Origin: Treponema_I sp045616125
GTDB lineage: Bacteria > Spirochaetota > Spirochaetia > Treponematales > Treponemataceae
Direction: 5' to 3'
DNA length: 64,000 nt
NCBI GenBank assembly: GCA_045616125.1
Contig: JAZLGC010000003.1
Coordinates: 1-64,000, forward strand
Positions 1 through 7,615 of the stretch are shown here, one piece after another. The position numbers were made by a program, and so were the translations under genes. The first letter of the stretch is position 1. Each line of letters begins with the position of its first letter. Below the pieces are notes generated by a model. The model made no database searches and was not told the origin of the DNA. It saw nothing but the letters and a program-made list of their open reading frames with translations.

Positions 1-1
1 G

Positions 2-259
2 ATCTGTCAGGAAAAACAGATTCTTACGGAGTATATCCGTGAACATGAACCGGAGGTACAGGATAATATGATTGCCTGTTTACAGGATGAAGATTACATC
101 ATGAAAATTCATATTCTTAATCTGGAACGCGAAGCCCGTGCCGAAGGTCTGGAACAGGGCCGTGCTGAATCCGATGCTAAGCATGCAGCTGAGCTTAAAG
201 AAAAAGATGAGCTGATTGCACGGCTTACAGCTGAACTAGCAGCTGCAAAACAGAAATAA
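2..259 (+). CDS. Rpn-family (PD-(D/E)XK) nuclease/transposase-like protein, C-terminal end only
   Basis: The reading frame is open from the left edge of the window and stops at 259, so only about 85 C-terminal residues are present. The visible part has a helical segment (HEPEVQDNMIACLQDEDY) followed by a charged coiled-coil tail rich in E, A, R and K (LEREARAEGLEQGRAES). This tail is typical of the Rpn/TIGR01784 family of recombination-promoting nucleases annotated as PD-(D/E)XK transposases, which are numerous in treponemes. The nuclease core would lie upstream and cannot be checked. The family assignment rests on the tail alone and is therefore moderate. A Met inside the frame at 68 is probably not the true start. 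Confidence 0.6.
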   Translation: MCQEKQILTEYIREHEPEVQDNMIACLQDEDYIMKIHILNLEREARAEGLEQGRAESDAKHAAELKEKDELIARLTAELAAAKQK

Positions 260-276
260 AAAAGAGCCCTTCAGAA

Positions 277-375
277 GAGCTCAGGTGCACTACGGCACAG
301 TACCGGCAATCTACTGCTGCTTCCTTCCGGACCTGACAGGGTTTGAAAGCGATAACTTGCATAGGACCTGAGCTC
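277..375 (-). ncRNA. ffs: Signal recognition particle RNA, small bacterial (4.5S) type
   Basis: On the minus strand this about 99-nt stretch carries the universally conserved SRP domain IV hairpin, including GTCAGGTCCGGAAGGAAGCA with its GGAA tetraloop and the opposing symmetric internal loop. The ends are closed by complementary GAGCTC-containing segments (277-282 and 370-375), giving the long rod expected of a small SRP RNA without an Alu domain. It would bind Ffh for co-translational protein targeting. It lies on the same strand as the tRNA genes that follow at higher coordinates. The ends are set by the terminal pairing and may be off by a few bases. Confidence 0.93.
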
Positions 376-420
376 ATCAAAAGAGCCCTTCCATTTCAAC
401 TTTTTACAAGTCGTATAATT

Positions 421-557
421 CCGGAGCAAGGGGGATTCGGCTTCTGGTCGTGCACGTCCTGTGCACTCCCGCCAGCCCGCCTCGCTCGCTGACGCCGCCG
501 TCCTGGCGGCTTTTCGCAGCATCCACTGCGCGCTCGCTCTGTTCGAATCCCCTCTGG
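421..557. repeat. GC-rich multi-hairpin insert beside a duplicated tRNA-Ser 3' end
   Basis: This non-coding block starts with a copy of the 3' end of the tRNA-Ser at 618-704 (CCGGAGCAAGGGGGATTCG at 421-439). It ends with the opposite T-arm-like sequence CGAATCCCC at 544-552, so the block is bounded by an inverted repeat GGGGGATTCG/CGAATCCCC. Inside are three hairpins: GTGCAC-gtcct-GTGCAC (450-466), GCCGCC-gtcct-GGCGGC (494-510) and CGCAG-catcca-CTGCG (515-530). The first two share the loop GTCCT. CGCTCGCT is repeated at 483-490 and 531-538. It is far more GC-rich than its surroundings. It could be a small mobile fold-back element that captured or targeted the tRNA end; no protein is encoded. 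Confidence 0.6.
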
Positions 558-617
558 TTTTCATCAGAAGATTCACAAACTGAACGATTCTCAACTCTTT
601 ATAAGTTGATGTATTCC

Positions 618-704
618 CGGAGCAAGGGGGATTCGAACCCCCGGTACCTGTGACAGTACGCCACCTTTCCAAGGTGGTACCTTAAACCACTCGGACATCG
701 CTCC
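618..704 (-). tRNA. tRNA-Ser (anticodon GGA)
   Basis: The minus strand reads as a complete class II tRNA. It has acceptor stem GGAGCGA, D arm, anticodon stem CCACC/GGTGG around loop TTGGAAA (anticodon GGA), a long variable arm, a T arm GGGGGTTCGAATCCCCC and discriminator G. CCA is not encoded. The long variable arm and G73 are serine identity features. A partial copy of its 3' end lies at about 400-439. Confidence 0.95.
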
Positions 705-739
705 ATTGTCGTACCGTGCGGCAACATAACCACAGATAC

Positions 740-764
740 AAAAAAAGGGATTCTCCTGAATCCC
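740..764 (-). terminator. Rho-independent terminator after tRNA-Arg
   Basis: On the minus strand, GGGATTC-agga-GAATCCC (747-764) is followed by a run of seven T (740-746), immediately downstream of the tRNA-Arg. It should end transcripts of the tRNA group 846-1057 before the tRNA-Ser/SRP RNA segment, so the RNA cluster may be two units. Confidence 0.75.
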
Positions 765-772
765 TCGATACG

Positions 773-846
773 CGAGACTAAGAGGATTCGAACCTCCGGC
801 CTTCAGATCCGCAATCTGACGCTCTATCCAGCTGAGCTATAGTCTC
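773..846 (-). tRNA. tRNA-Arg (anticodon GCG)
   Basis: A 74-nt cloverleaf on the minus strand with acceptor stem GAGACTA/TAGTCTC, D arm AGCTCAGCTGGATAGAGC, anticodon stem TCAGA/TCTGA around TTGCGGA (anticodon GCG) and T arm GGAGGTTCGAATCCTCT. Discriminator is G and CCA is not encoded. A GCG anticodon, rather than the ACG used by most bacteria for CGN, reads CGC and CGU directly. Confidence 0.93.
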
Positions 847-875
847 ATATTTCCTTGCTTTGCCAAGAAACTATC

Positions 876-963
876 CGGAGCAGGCGGGATTTGAACCCGC
901 GATACCCTTTAGGGGTATACCTCCTTAGCAGGGAGGCTCCTTCGGCCTCTCGGACACCACTCC
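876..963 (-). tRNA. tRNA-Ser (anticodon GCT)
   Basis: A class II tRNA on the minus strand with acceptor GGAGTGG, anticodon stem CCTCC/GGAGG around CTGCTAA (anticodon GCT), long variable arm TATACCCCTAAAGGGTATC, T arm GCGGGTTCAAATCCCGC and discriminator G. It reads AGC and AGU serine codons. Confidence 0.95.
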
Positions 964-972
964 AAGCAAAAA

Positions 973-1057
973 CGGAGCAGGGGGGATTCGAACCCCCGGT
1001 ACCTCTCGGCACAACGGTTTTCAAGACCGTCACCATCGACCACTCGGACACCGCTCC
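973..1057 (-). tRNA. tRNA-Ser (anticodon TGA)
   Basis: A class II tRNA on the minus strand. The acceptor is GGAGCGG, the anticodon stem ACGGT/ACCGT encloses CTTGAAA (anticodon TGA), and a long variable arm precedes T arm GGGGGTTCGAATCCCCC; discriminator is G. It is the promoter-proximal member of the tRNA group and lies 9 nt from the Ser-GCT gene, so the two are probably co-transcribed. Confidence 0.95.
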
Positions 1058-1155
1058 ATAAGATGCTTGAATAACTTACATCACAGCACAGATTTCGTCA
1101 AGTACTCTGTATCAAATTTCACGAAAAAAATTTTTTACTGCGCTACATTAACCAT

Positions 1156-1313
1156 ATGAAAAATACAAGTAAACGTTACCTTGTAATCGACCTGATCATC
1201 AGAAAAGAACCGTTTACCGGTTTCCCTTTATCGCCGTAAATACCACCCGGGAAGCCCTGTATGCTACCTTCCCCATCAATGTACTCAGCTATCTGCTGAC
1301 GGTAATTTTCTGA
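1156..1313 (+). pseudogene. Possible frameshifted remnant of a small gene
   Basis: The 1058-1362 gap holds no intact gene. A short frame opens with ATG at 1156 (MKNTSKRYLVIDLIIRKEPF) and stops at once. If one base is skipped near 1230, the frame continues FIAVNTTREALYATFPINVL and stops at 1313. The continuity of sensible residues across the shift suggests a decayed gene of unknown identity, perhaps a leftover of whatever once preceded the cyclase-like gene. Chance cannot be excluded. Confidence 0.3.
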
Positions 1314-1362
1314 CCCGTTTTTCCGGCAGTCATGCTATGATTTTCCTGTAACCGAGGTATCT

Positions 1363-1977
1363 ATGAAATTGACATCGTTGTTCAGGAAAATCACTTCCCA
1401 GTCGCCCTATTTCGTCATCGTTATGGACCTTTGTTCCTCATCAGTCATTCTGGAAAAACTGCAGATGCATGGCGACATCAAAATCTGGCGGAAAATGTGG
1501 AAAAAAATTTTCAATCATATGATAAAGACTCCTTATTTTTCTCAGCGCTGCGTGCCATACAAGTTCGTAGGCGACGGCTTTATCATTCTGTTCCGGAGTA
1601 TGTATGCCGATTCCCTGCTTTCATTCATGCAGCGGCTCGATACCATGGCTTGCAGTCACCTTGATGCCATTCTGAATGAATACCACATTACCCCAAAACG
1701 CCATGGATTCTGCTACGGGATTGATGGTGGCAAGCTGATTACCATGAACCTGCTGGGAAAAACTGAATATATGGGCGAAGCCATCAATGCGGCAACCCGT
1801 CTGCAGTCACAGCTGAAAAACCCCAAAGATGCAGAATCCATCATGGTATCCGAATCCGTATACGAAAAAATTACTATTCCGCCAGACATAAAGCAGATGG
1901 AACGAAACTGTGTCCTCAGAAATTTATATGATGATCAGGAAATCCGCTGCCATCAGCTATGGCTTGAAAAGAAATAA
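1363..1977 (+). CDS. Class III nucleotide cyclase-like (CHD domain) protein
   Basis: The 204-residue protein is essentially one adenylate/guanylate cyclase homology domain. The first metal-binding region is VIVMDLCSSS (about residues 18-27), the second is KFVGDGFIILF (about 67-77), and the later LGKTEYMGEAINAATRLQ is the characteristic helix carrying the conserved Asn and Arg. Both metal-binding Asp positions are kept, so it may be catalytic and make cAMP or cGMP, but the substrate residues cannot be read confidently. No sensor, membrane or signal segment is attached, unlike most treponemal cyclases; a decayed sequence upstream may once have supplied one. It ends 17 nt before purD and may be co-transcribed with it. 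Confidence 0.72.
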   Translation: MKLTSLFRKITSQSPYFVIVMDLCSSSVILEKLQMHGDIKIWRKMWKKIFNHMIKTPYFSQRCVPYKFVGDGFIILFRSMYADSLLSFMQRLDTMACSHLDAILNEYHITPKRHGFCYGIDGGKLITMNLLGKTEYMGEAINAATRLQSQLKNPKDAESIMVSESVYEKITIPPDIKQMERNCVLRNLYDDQEIRCHQLWLEKK

Positions 1978-1994
1978 TCCTGTACACTGTCGCC

Positions 1995-3302
1995 ATGAAA
2001 GTTATGGTAATCGGCTCAGGTGGCCGCGAACACACTATCGCCTGGAAACTTGCATCCAGCCCTCTGGTAACAGAAGTTCTTTGTGTACCCGGAAACGGTG
2101 GTACTCACTTTGAAAACAAATGCCGCAATGTGGCAGTGTCCGGCTTTGACGCCATGGCAGACCTTGCAAAAAAAGAAGGCTGCGCATTTGCCGTATGCGG
2201 ACCTGAAGACCCACTGGCAGCCGGCTGTGCTGACGTATTCTGGGCAGCAGGTATTCCCGTTGTAGGCCCCTGCAAACCAGGTGCCCAGCTTGAAGCCAGT
2301 AAAGACCTTTCTAAACAGTTCATGCAGAAATATGGCGTTGCCTGTGCCGGTAGCAAAACCTGTACCGATGCGGCTGACGCTCATGCATATATCAATGAAA
2401 AAGGCGCTCCAATCGTTATTAAAGCCGATGGTCTGGCAGCCGGAAAGGGCGTAGTTGTTGCTCTGGATGCCGATACTGCCCACAAAGCCGTAGATGACTT
2501 TATGACCGAAGGTACTCTGGGAGAAGCCGGAAGCAAGCTGGTAATTGAAGAATACCTGCGCGGTGTAGAAATTTCCGTTCTGGCAGCCGTAAGTGTTACC
2601 CCGGAACTGGCAAAAGCCGGAAAAGCAACCATCGTGCCCTTTACTTCTGCCCGTGACCACAAACGCCTTATGGATGGCGCAAAAGGTCCCAATACCGGTG
2701 GCATGGGTGCCATCAGCCCCGTACCGGATGTTACTCCTGAAATCATGGCAGCCTTTGACAAGGATATTCTGCAGCCAACCCTGAAAGGTCTTATCGCAGA
2801 AGGTTTTGACTACCGCGGATTTATTTTCTTTGGTGTTATGCTGACCAAAGATGGCCCCAAACTGCTGGAATACAACGTTCGCCTTGGCGATCCTGAAACC
2901 CAGGCTGTGCTCCCACTTATGGATTTTGATTTTGCAGAAATGTGTCAGGCCATTACCGGTGGCACCCTGACTGAATTCAACTTTGCATGGAAAAAGGGGT
3001 TTGTCTGCGCACCGGTTGTGGTTTCCGGCGGATACCCGGGAGCCTACAAAAAAGGCTGCGAAATCACCATCGACAGCAAGCTGTTTGAAACAAACAACGC
3101 AAAACTGTTTGTTGCCGGCGCAAAAGCTGACGAAAACGGTAAGCTGCTGACCAGCGGTGGCCGCGTTCTTGCAGCATCTGCCTTCGGTGCAACCTTTGAC
3201 GAAGCCTGGAACAATGCCTACGCTGCCGTTAAAGGCGTATCTTTTGAAGATATGTTCTACCGCAAAGATATCGGCCTGCCAGGCGCTGCTGAAAGTAACT
3301 GA
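1995..3302 (+). CDS. purD: Phosphoribosylamine-glycine ligase
   Basis: This is GAR synthetase, which joins glycine to 5-phosphoribosylamine with ATP in the second step of purine synthesis. The 435 residues match the family length. Visible motifs are the N-terminal VIGSGGREHTIAWKLA dinucleotide-like fold, the ATP-grasp IKADGLAAGKGVVVA loop (about 136-150), GPNTGGMGAISPVPDV, and the C-terminal catalytic YNVRLGDPETQAVLP. The start has no strong ribosome site, but the ATG directly begins the conserved N-terminus. No other pur gene is adjacent. A large minus-strand open frame over the same region is a codon-bias shadow. Confidence 0.96.
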   Translation: MKVMVIGSGGREHTIAWKLASSPLVTEVLCVPGNGGTHFENKCRNVAVSGFDAMADLAKKEGCAFAVCGPEDPLAAGCADVFWAAGIPVVGPCKPGAQLEASKDLSKQFMQKYGVACAGSKTCTDAADAHAYINEKGAPIVIKADGLAAGKGVVVALDADTAHKAVDDFMTEGTLGEAGSKLVIEEYLRGVEISVLAAVSVTPELAKAGKATIVPFTSARDHKRLMDGAKGPNTGGMGAISPVPDVTPEIMAAFDKDILQPTLKGLIAEGFDYRGFIFFGVMLTKDGPKLLEYNVRLGDPETQAVLPLMDFDFAEMCQAITGGTLTEFNFAWKKGFVCAPVVVSGGYPGAYKKGCEITIDSKLFETNNAKLFVAGAKADENGKLLTSGGRVLAASAFGATFDEAWNNAYAAVKGVSFEDMFYRKDIGLPGAAESN

Positions 3303-3393
3303 TGATGTAAAGAAGGTGTACTGCGAGTTCCTCAGTGCACCATACAAAACCGTGCACCGATAAAGCGGTCTGCCGCATAAAAAAAAGCCCGGC
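3303..3393 (+). other. purD 3' region before the repeat array
   Basis: After the purD stop there is an imperfect hairpin (GGTGTACTG ... CAGTGCACC, about 3316-3344) and then GCGG/CCGC with a run of A. It may act as a transcript end, although no T tract follows on the plus strand. The repeat array starts at 3394. Confidence 0.35.
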
Positions 3394-3747
3394 TCATATA
3401 AAAATGCTGAAATCCAGCAATTTATATGAATCGGGTATCGTTTTTTCTAACGCTTTTCATATAAATAAAGCGTTTTATCTGAATTTATCTGAGCTTTCCA
3501 GTCCACATAATGCCCCAAAATCATATAAATTCAGCCTATCTGCATTATCTATATGATGTTCTCAGTGCTACATCCCAACAAAACATCATATAAATCTGGA
3601 CAACTTCCTCAATTTATCTGATTCTCACCAAAAATCAGCATTGGTAATTCATATAAATTCAAGGCAAACTCATATTTTATCTGATTTCAAAAAGAAAACG
3701 ACGCGTATTATTCATATAAATCGTTCAGAAAACTGACTTTTATATGA
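3394..3747. repeat. Array 1: six units of alternating inverted 9-bp repeats with unique spacers
   Basis: A forward repeat TCATATAAA (3394, 3457, 3521, 3586, 3649, 3712) is followed each time, after exactly 18 bp, by its reverse complement TTTATATGA or the variant TTTATCTGA (3421, 3484, 3548, 3613, 3676, 3739). Units are separated by 27, 28, 29, 27 and 27 bp. The 18-bp inner and 27-29-bp outer spacers are all different from one another. The unit period is 63-65 bp. As RNA or extruded DNA, each unit could form a 9-bp stem with an 18-nt variable loop; two loops (units 1 and 6) contain further complementary bases. No coding frame spans it. The second unit has an extra TTTATCTGA at 3474. It ends 127 bp before the small gene at 3875. 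Confidence 0.85.
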
Positions 3748-3874
3748 AATCTGATTCAGAGAACAACACTTTCCATCCGCTTGCGGTTCGCCTAGGCATT
3801 GTTTCTGAAAAAAACTTAAATTCTTTATCCAATTCCAGATTTTTCCCTGTATAATACCTGCAGAGGTAAAAACT

Positions 3875-4348
3875 ATGGAAAAAAGTGTTATGAATAATCC
3901 TCTGGAATTACTGCTTGCAGCAAAAAATCTAAGTGGTTTTCTTGAGGCATGCAAAAACGACAACGTTGATCCGCTCACAGTACGCTTGGATGGCATCAAT
4001 ATGTTCTCCGCAATCATCGTCTGCAACGCGAAATCTGCCGAAAAGATTGCACTACTGGAATCTGTCCTGAAAATATATCCAGACAGAAACATCATGCAGA
4101 AAATGCTCAACGAGAAAATGCTCGTGACCCTGGATCCGCGAAAACCGTCAGAAGAGGTGCTCGCTATTCCCTTCATTCTAAGTCACCTGTATATCTCTGA
4201 ATGCGAAGTGCTTCTTGAAGGATTACTGAAAATTGGCGTAGAAATTCCCGGACGGGAACTGGATGAGATTAAAAATGTGCTTCTGGAAAACTTCGGCTGC
4301 TCCAGAATACGCATTGAGCGGTTCTTTGAGGAATTAGCCTGTCTCTGA
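3875..4348 (+). CDS. Small protein of unknown function downstream of array 1
   Basis: A 157-residue acidic, mostly helical cytoplasmic protein that I do not recognise. It lacks a signal peptide and membrane segments. Part of it (DGINMFSAIIVCNAKSAEKI, then a hydrophobic helix) is faintly reminiscent of an ankyrin-type helix pair, but no repeat series follows. A ribosome site AGAGGT precedes ATG 3875 by a normal distance; a second ATG eight codons in is possible. Its upstream neighbour is the 350-bp repeat array, so any promoter lies in or just after that array. It is transcribed towards the convergent plsC. Confidence 0.6.
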   Translation: MEKSVMNNPLELLLAAKNLSGFLEACKNDNVDPLTVRLDGINMFSAIIVCNAKSAEKIALLESVLKIYPDRNIMQKMLNEKMLVTLDPRKPSEEVLAIPFILSHLYISECEVLLEGLLKIGVEIPGRELDEIKNVLLENFGCSRIRIERFFEELACL

Positions 4349-4354
4349 ACCTGC

Positions 4355-4392
4355 TGCAGACCAAACAGCGTTTTTTCACTATCTGGTCTGCA
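4355..4392. other. Inverted repeat between convergent genes
   Basis: TGCAGACCA (4355-4363) and TGGTCTGCA (4384-4392) are perfect 9-bp complements around a loop that contains six T. It lies between the convergent 3875 gene and plsC and could stop transcription from one or both sides, though it is not a standard terminator shape. Confidence 0.4.
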
Positions 4393-4405
4393 CCCGCTCC
4401 TCAGC

Positions 4406-5155
4406 TTACACCCGCTCCACCAACGCAGATCCGATAATTTCATGCACTTTTTCAGGAATGGCAGCCTGCTCTTCCTTGCTCAGCCCCGCAGTGGGAACCG
4501 GCGGATGGTAGGTAATATTTACCGTTGCAGCCTGAGGCTTACCTTTTTCTTCGTACATGTGGTAGGTGCCATCAATAGTTACCGGAACAATAGGAGCATC
4601 TGAGCGCAATGCCAGTTTGAAGCTGCCCGGGTGGAATTCCCGGAATACACCGTCTTTGCTGCGGTGTCCTTCAGGAAAAATAACCAGCGAATATCCGGCT
4701 TTTACGGCATTTACTGCCTTTGACATGGCTTCTACCTGCTGACGCGGGCTTTTCCGGTCAAGGAATACACATTCCATGTGCTTCATCCAGGAAGAAAGCA
4801 TGGGCACTTTCAGAATCTCTACCTTTGAAATAAAGCCGGTCTGTTTTCCACAGGTTGAAAGAATAACAGGAATATCCAGATATCCCTGATGATTTGCGAT
4901 GAATACACAGGCACCATCCTGAGGAATATTCTCTGTACCCTTCACATTGATAACGGTTTTATCACCGCCGAACATATCAACTACGAATTTTGCCCAGACA
5001 GGAACTTTTTCACGGGCAAGTTCATCACGGGCAGCAATATTGCCCTGTTTTGCATACGTAATACACTGTTTGTTGTATTTCTGATTCTTTAAAAGGAATC
5101 CAAAGATTTTGCATAAAGCACCAAAAGTTGTCATACTGTCAGTATACACATTCAA
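4406..5155 (-). CDS. plsC: 1-acyl-sn-glycerol-3-phosphate acyltransferase
   Basis: A 249-residue PlsC-family acyltransferase that would convert lysophosphatidic acid to phosphatidic acid at the membrane. The catalytic block NHQGYLDIPV is an NHxxxxD motif (about residues 87-96), and the second substrate block is FPEGHRSKDG (about 160-169). An N-terminal hydrophobic stretch is consistent with membrane association. ATG 5155 has GGGAG nine bases upstream; an alternative ATG lies seven codons in at 5134. Only 32 bp separate it from the divergent gene at 5188, so promoters must overlap coding sequence if the longer start is right. Confidence 0.9.
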   Translation of the reverse strand: MNVYTDSMTTFGALCKIFGFLLKNQKYNKQCITYAKQGNIAARDELAREKVPVWAKFVVDMFGGDKTVINVKGTENIPQDGACVFIANHQGYLDIPVILSTCGKQTGFISKVEILKVPMLSSWMKHMECVFLDRKSPRQQVEAMSKAVNAVKAGYSLVIFPEGHRSKDGVFREFHPGSFKLALRSDAPIVPVTIDGTYHMYEEKGKPQAATVNITYHPPVPTAGLSKEEQAAIPEKVHEIIGSALVERV

Positions 5156-5187
5156 ACGGTCTCCCGGCTACCAAAAAGAGGTTTATC

Positions 5188-5949
5188 ATGAAAAAAACAG
5201 CTGTCTTCCTGCTTTTCATTGCCATTACCCTGTCACCACTTTTTTCGCAGGTGCCTGACAGTTCAGTCATCACCTATCCGGCAAGCTTTTATACCCTACG
5301 TGAAACCTACATGGCTGACAATATTCTTGTCCGTGCCAATGCCGCTAAAGAATTTGAAACTGCCATGGCAGACGCCAAAGCCATGACTGATAAAGGAAAT
5401 TCACTGATTGTGCAGGCAAAATGTCTCTGGCTGTATGGATCAACTTTCCACACTGTTGAAGCCGATGACGATACGTTCCGGTCATACATAGAACAGGCAC
5501 TGGAGGTCATTGAAGAAGCATCCCACTACACCGAAAGTACCGAGCTGTATCTGGTATGGTCAGAAATTATTTCCCAGGGTTGTCTGTGCATGCCTACTTC
5601 ATGGATTATGACTCAGGGAACAAAACAGCAGAAAATGGCAAAAAAAGCAATTGAAATGGATCCCAAGTATGGTGCGGCCCAATACGAATATAACCGGCAG
5701 TATGCATGGATGCCTTCTCCATTCAACAACTACAAGCGGGCACTTACTGAAATGCAGAAACTGATTGATGATAAAAGCTTCAGAAAAGACAAATGGGATC
5801 TGGTAAATGCCAATGGAGCCATTGCCTATGTCTACTACAACAAAAAAGACTGGAAAAAAGCGCTGGAATATGCCAATGCCGTGCTTTCTTATGCTCCAAA
5901 CAATAAGTACTGGGTTGAATTCAAACAGGAACTGATGTCAAAAATGTGA
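5188..5949 (+). CDS. Secreted TPR-like protein
   Basis: The chosen ATG at 5188 follows an AGAGG ribosome site and begins a clear signal peptide (MKKTAVFLLFIAITLSPLFS, cleavage near residue 20); the frame could open earlier, but that would bury the signal. The 253-residue product has helical repeat character with TPR-like pairs, for example KKAIEMDPKYGAAQYEYNRQ and KKALEYANAVLSYAPNNKYW near the C-terminus. It is probably a periplasmic protein-protein interaction or scaffold protein; no enzyme motif is visible. It ends convergently with, and overlaps by 12 nt, the membrane protein gene on the other strand. Confidence 0.7.
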   Translation: MKKTAVFLLFIAITLSPLFSQVPDSSVITYPASFYTLRETYMADNILVRANAAKEFETAMADAKAMTDKGNSLIVQAKCLWLYGSTFHTVEADDDTFRSYIEQALEVIEEASHYTESTELYLVWSEIISQGCLCMPTSWIMTQGTKQQKMAKKAIEMDPKYGAAQYEYNRQYAWMPSPFNNYKRALTEMQKLIDDKSFRKDKWDLVNANGAIAYVYYNKKDWKKALEYANAVLSYAPNNKYWVEFKQELMSKM

Positions 5950-7563
5950 TTCCAGAGATTTTGGCATAGAAACAAAACTGATTTCCACAGTGTACGCATA
6001 ATCACTGGACATAGACGGCTGACGGGCCTTCAGAACTTCCTTTTTCAAATAGTCCAGTGATTCATCAAGGATTTTCCGGTCAGCAGCAAGCAGAATTTCA
6101 AATTCCGTATCTTTCTTTCGGAAGATATATGACCGGCTTTTGAAACTATTCCGCAGTGCATTGGCAAAGGCCCAGATCATATTCTCTATAACCATGGGGC
6201 TCTGACACTGAATATATTCATCAACATCAAGAGTTACCGTTACCACTGCATACTGAGTAATACCGGCACTACGCAGAATTTCAAGAACCTCAGGTTTTGC
6301 AGCAGGAGCAAGAAGTCCGGTATCATAGTCCATGGACTTATACTGCTTCAAAACTGTTGAATCAGCCAGTTTTTTTGACGTTACCGCATATTCCTTGTAG
6401 AAGTTCACGAACACGCTGATGAGAAATACCATGGCTCCAAGACAAACCATGGTACCATTCCAGTTAGTAGTATCAACATCAATCCGCTTAACTACCGTGT
6501 ATCTGAGCAAGTCAACGCCGATAAACCCGATCATACCCAAAAAACCGATTGACGGAATACGGTATTCCTTTGACTTTACCAGTATGTTCATCAGGCAGAC
6601 AGCCGTTGCAACGATTACTTCAAGACCGAACATAGTCATCATAATTGAACGGGTTGAAACAAGATGCAGAATGCCATGGCTATCAAGATATATAACCAGC
6701 AGTGCGTAAACCATAAAGAAAATAAACTGTGTCTTAATGACCAGCCGGTCGAGATACCGCTCTGTCATGGAAGTGTAAACAAGAATCAGCAGTGAGATAT
6801 TGGCGCCATACAGCGAGATATGGTTTGCCCAGGTATTGAATGAATAATTATGGTTGAAAAGAACGGCACAGTCATTGTCATAAAAACTGACCAGTCCCAG
6901 AAACATGCTGCTGAAACCGACATACACCAAAACAAGATTATGTTTGTCCCGCAATGCCCATGCAGTACCTATGACAATAAGCAGCAATCCGATAATTATA
7001 AAGAAAATGGAGCTGCCAAAAGCAAATCCCCGTTCCTTCCATAGTTCAATAACTGTCGTTCCGGCTTTATCAATGCAGACTGGCTGTAATTTTGAAAAAG
7101 CTGCCCGTTCCATTACATGAAGAACAATTGTCAGTTCTGAACCAGGTATGTATTTTTCCGGCGTAATCAGGTGATATCCGGTACCTACATTTTTGTGTTC
7201 CTTTGCCAAATCATAGCCATAAGAAAAAACATGCCGCCCATTTATGTAAGTATCAATAAGGCAATACCAGGCATCTACGCGGATTACGGGGTTAACCCAA
7301 GGGCAGGAAGGAAGTCTGTTTTTCAGGACGATGACATCGCCGGTAGTTACGGAATGAAAAGAAAATTCCTTGATATCAACATCGTGATATACCTGTTTGT
7401 TGATAGCTATATCCCAGCCTCTGCGAATCATCAGCGATTCTTTTTTTGTCTGCTGGAATCCCATGAAAACAAACCGCGAAAAAATCATCAGCCCTATCAG
7501 GCAGGAAAAGGCAAAGACGAGATACTGTACTAATTTTTTTACGACTATCTTCTGGTCATTCAC
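5938..7563 (-). CDS. 7TM sensor-like membrane protein with degenerate GGDEF-like C-terminus
   Basis: The 541 residues consist of an N-terminal membrane anchor, an extracytoplasmic beta-rich domain (about 40-190, resembling 7TMR-DISM sensing domains), seven or so hydrophobic helices (about 195-410), and a cytoplasmic C-terminal domain. The C-terminal domain begins with YDTGLLAPAAKPEVLEILRS, which aligns in layout with the DxLTGLxNR start of GGDEF domains, but the GG(D/E)EF signature is missing. It could therefore be a degenerate, non-catalytic diguanylate-cyclase fold used for binding or dimerisation. The 7TMR-DISM assignment is by architecture. It ends in a 12-nt convergent overlap with the TPR-like gene. 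Confidence 0.6.
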   Translation of the reverse strand: MNDQKIVVKKLVQYLVFAFSCLIGLMIFSRFVFMGFQQTKKESLMIRRGWDIAINKQVYHDVDIKEFSFHSVTTGDVIVLKNRLPSCPWVNPVIRVDAWYCLIDTYINGRHVFSYGYDLAKEHKNVGTGYHLITPEKYIPGSELTIVLHVMERAAFSKLQPVCIDKAGTTVIELWKERGFAFGSSIFFIIIGLLLIVIGTAWALRDKHNLVLVYVGFSSMFLGLVSFYDNDCAVLFNHNYSFNTWANHISLYGANISLLILVYTSMTERYLDRLVIKTQFIFFMVYALLVIYLDSHGILHLVSTRSIMMTMFGLEVIVATAVCLMNILVKSKEYRIPSIGFLGMIGFIGVDLLRYTVVKRIDVDTTNWNGTMVCLGAMVFLISVFVNFYKEYAVTSKKLADSTVLKQYKSMDYDTGLLAPAAKPEVLEILRSAGITQYAVVTVTLDVDEYIQCQSPMVIENMIWAFANALRNSFKSRSYIFRKKDTEFEILLAADRKILDESLDYLKKEVLKARQPSMSSDYAYTVEISFVSMPKSLESHF

Positions 7564-7615
7564 GATAATTGCAGTATACCTTGACTATTGCCAGCCTTCA
7601 AGTTAGGTTTTTCCT

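Noticed and set aside
450..653. Short frames through the tRNA and hairpin region
   Set aside because: They overlap certain RNA genes and structured repeat sequence.
2016..3347. Long minus-strand open frame (443 codons) opposite purD
   Set aside because: It mirrors the codon bias of purD, has no ribosome site, and encodes low-quality Cys/Phe-rich sequence; purD is certain.
3335..3556. 73-codon frame inside array 1
   Set aside because: It runs through the repeats with no ribosome site and no conserved features; its composition follows the array.
3394..3747. Calling the arrays CRISPR
   Set aside because: Repeats are 9-12 bp, alternate in orientation and have two spacer length classes; no cas gene is in the window. 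They are reported as repeats.
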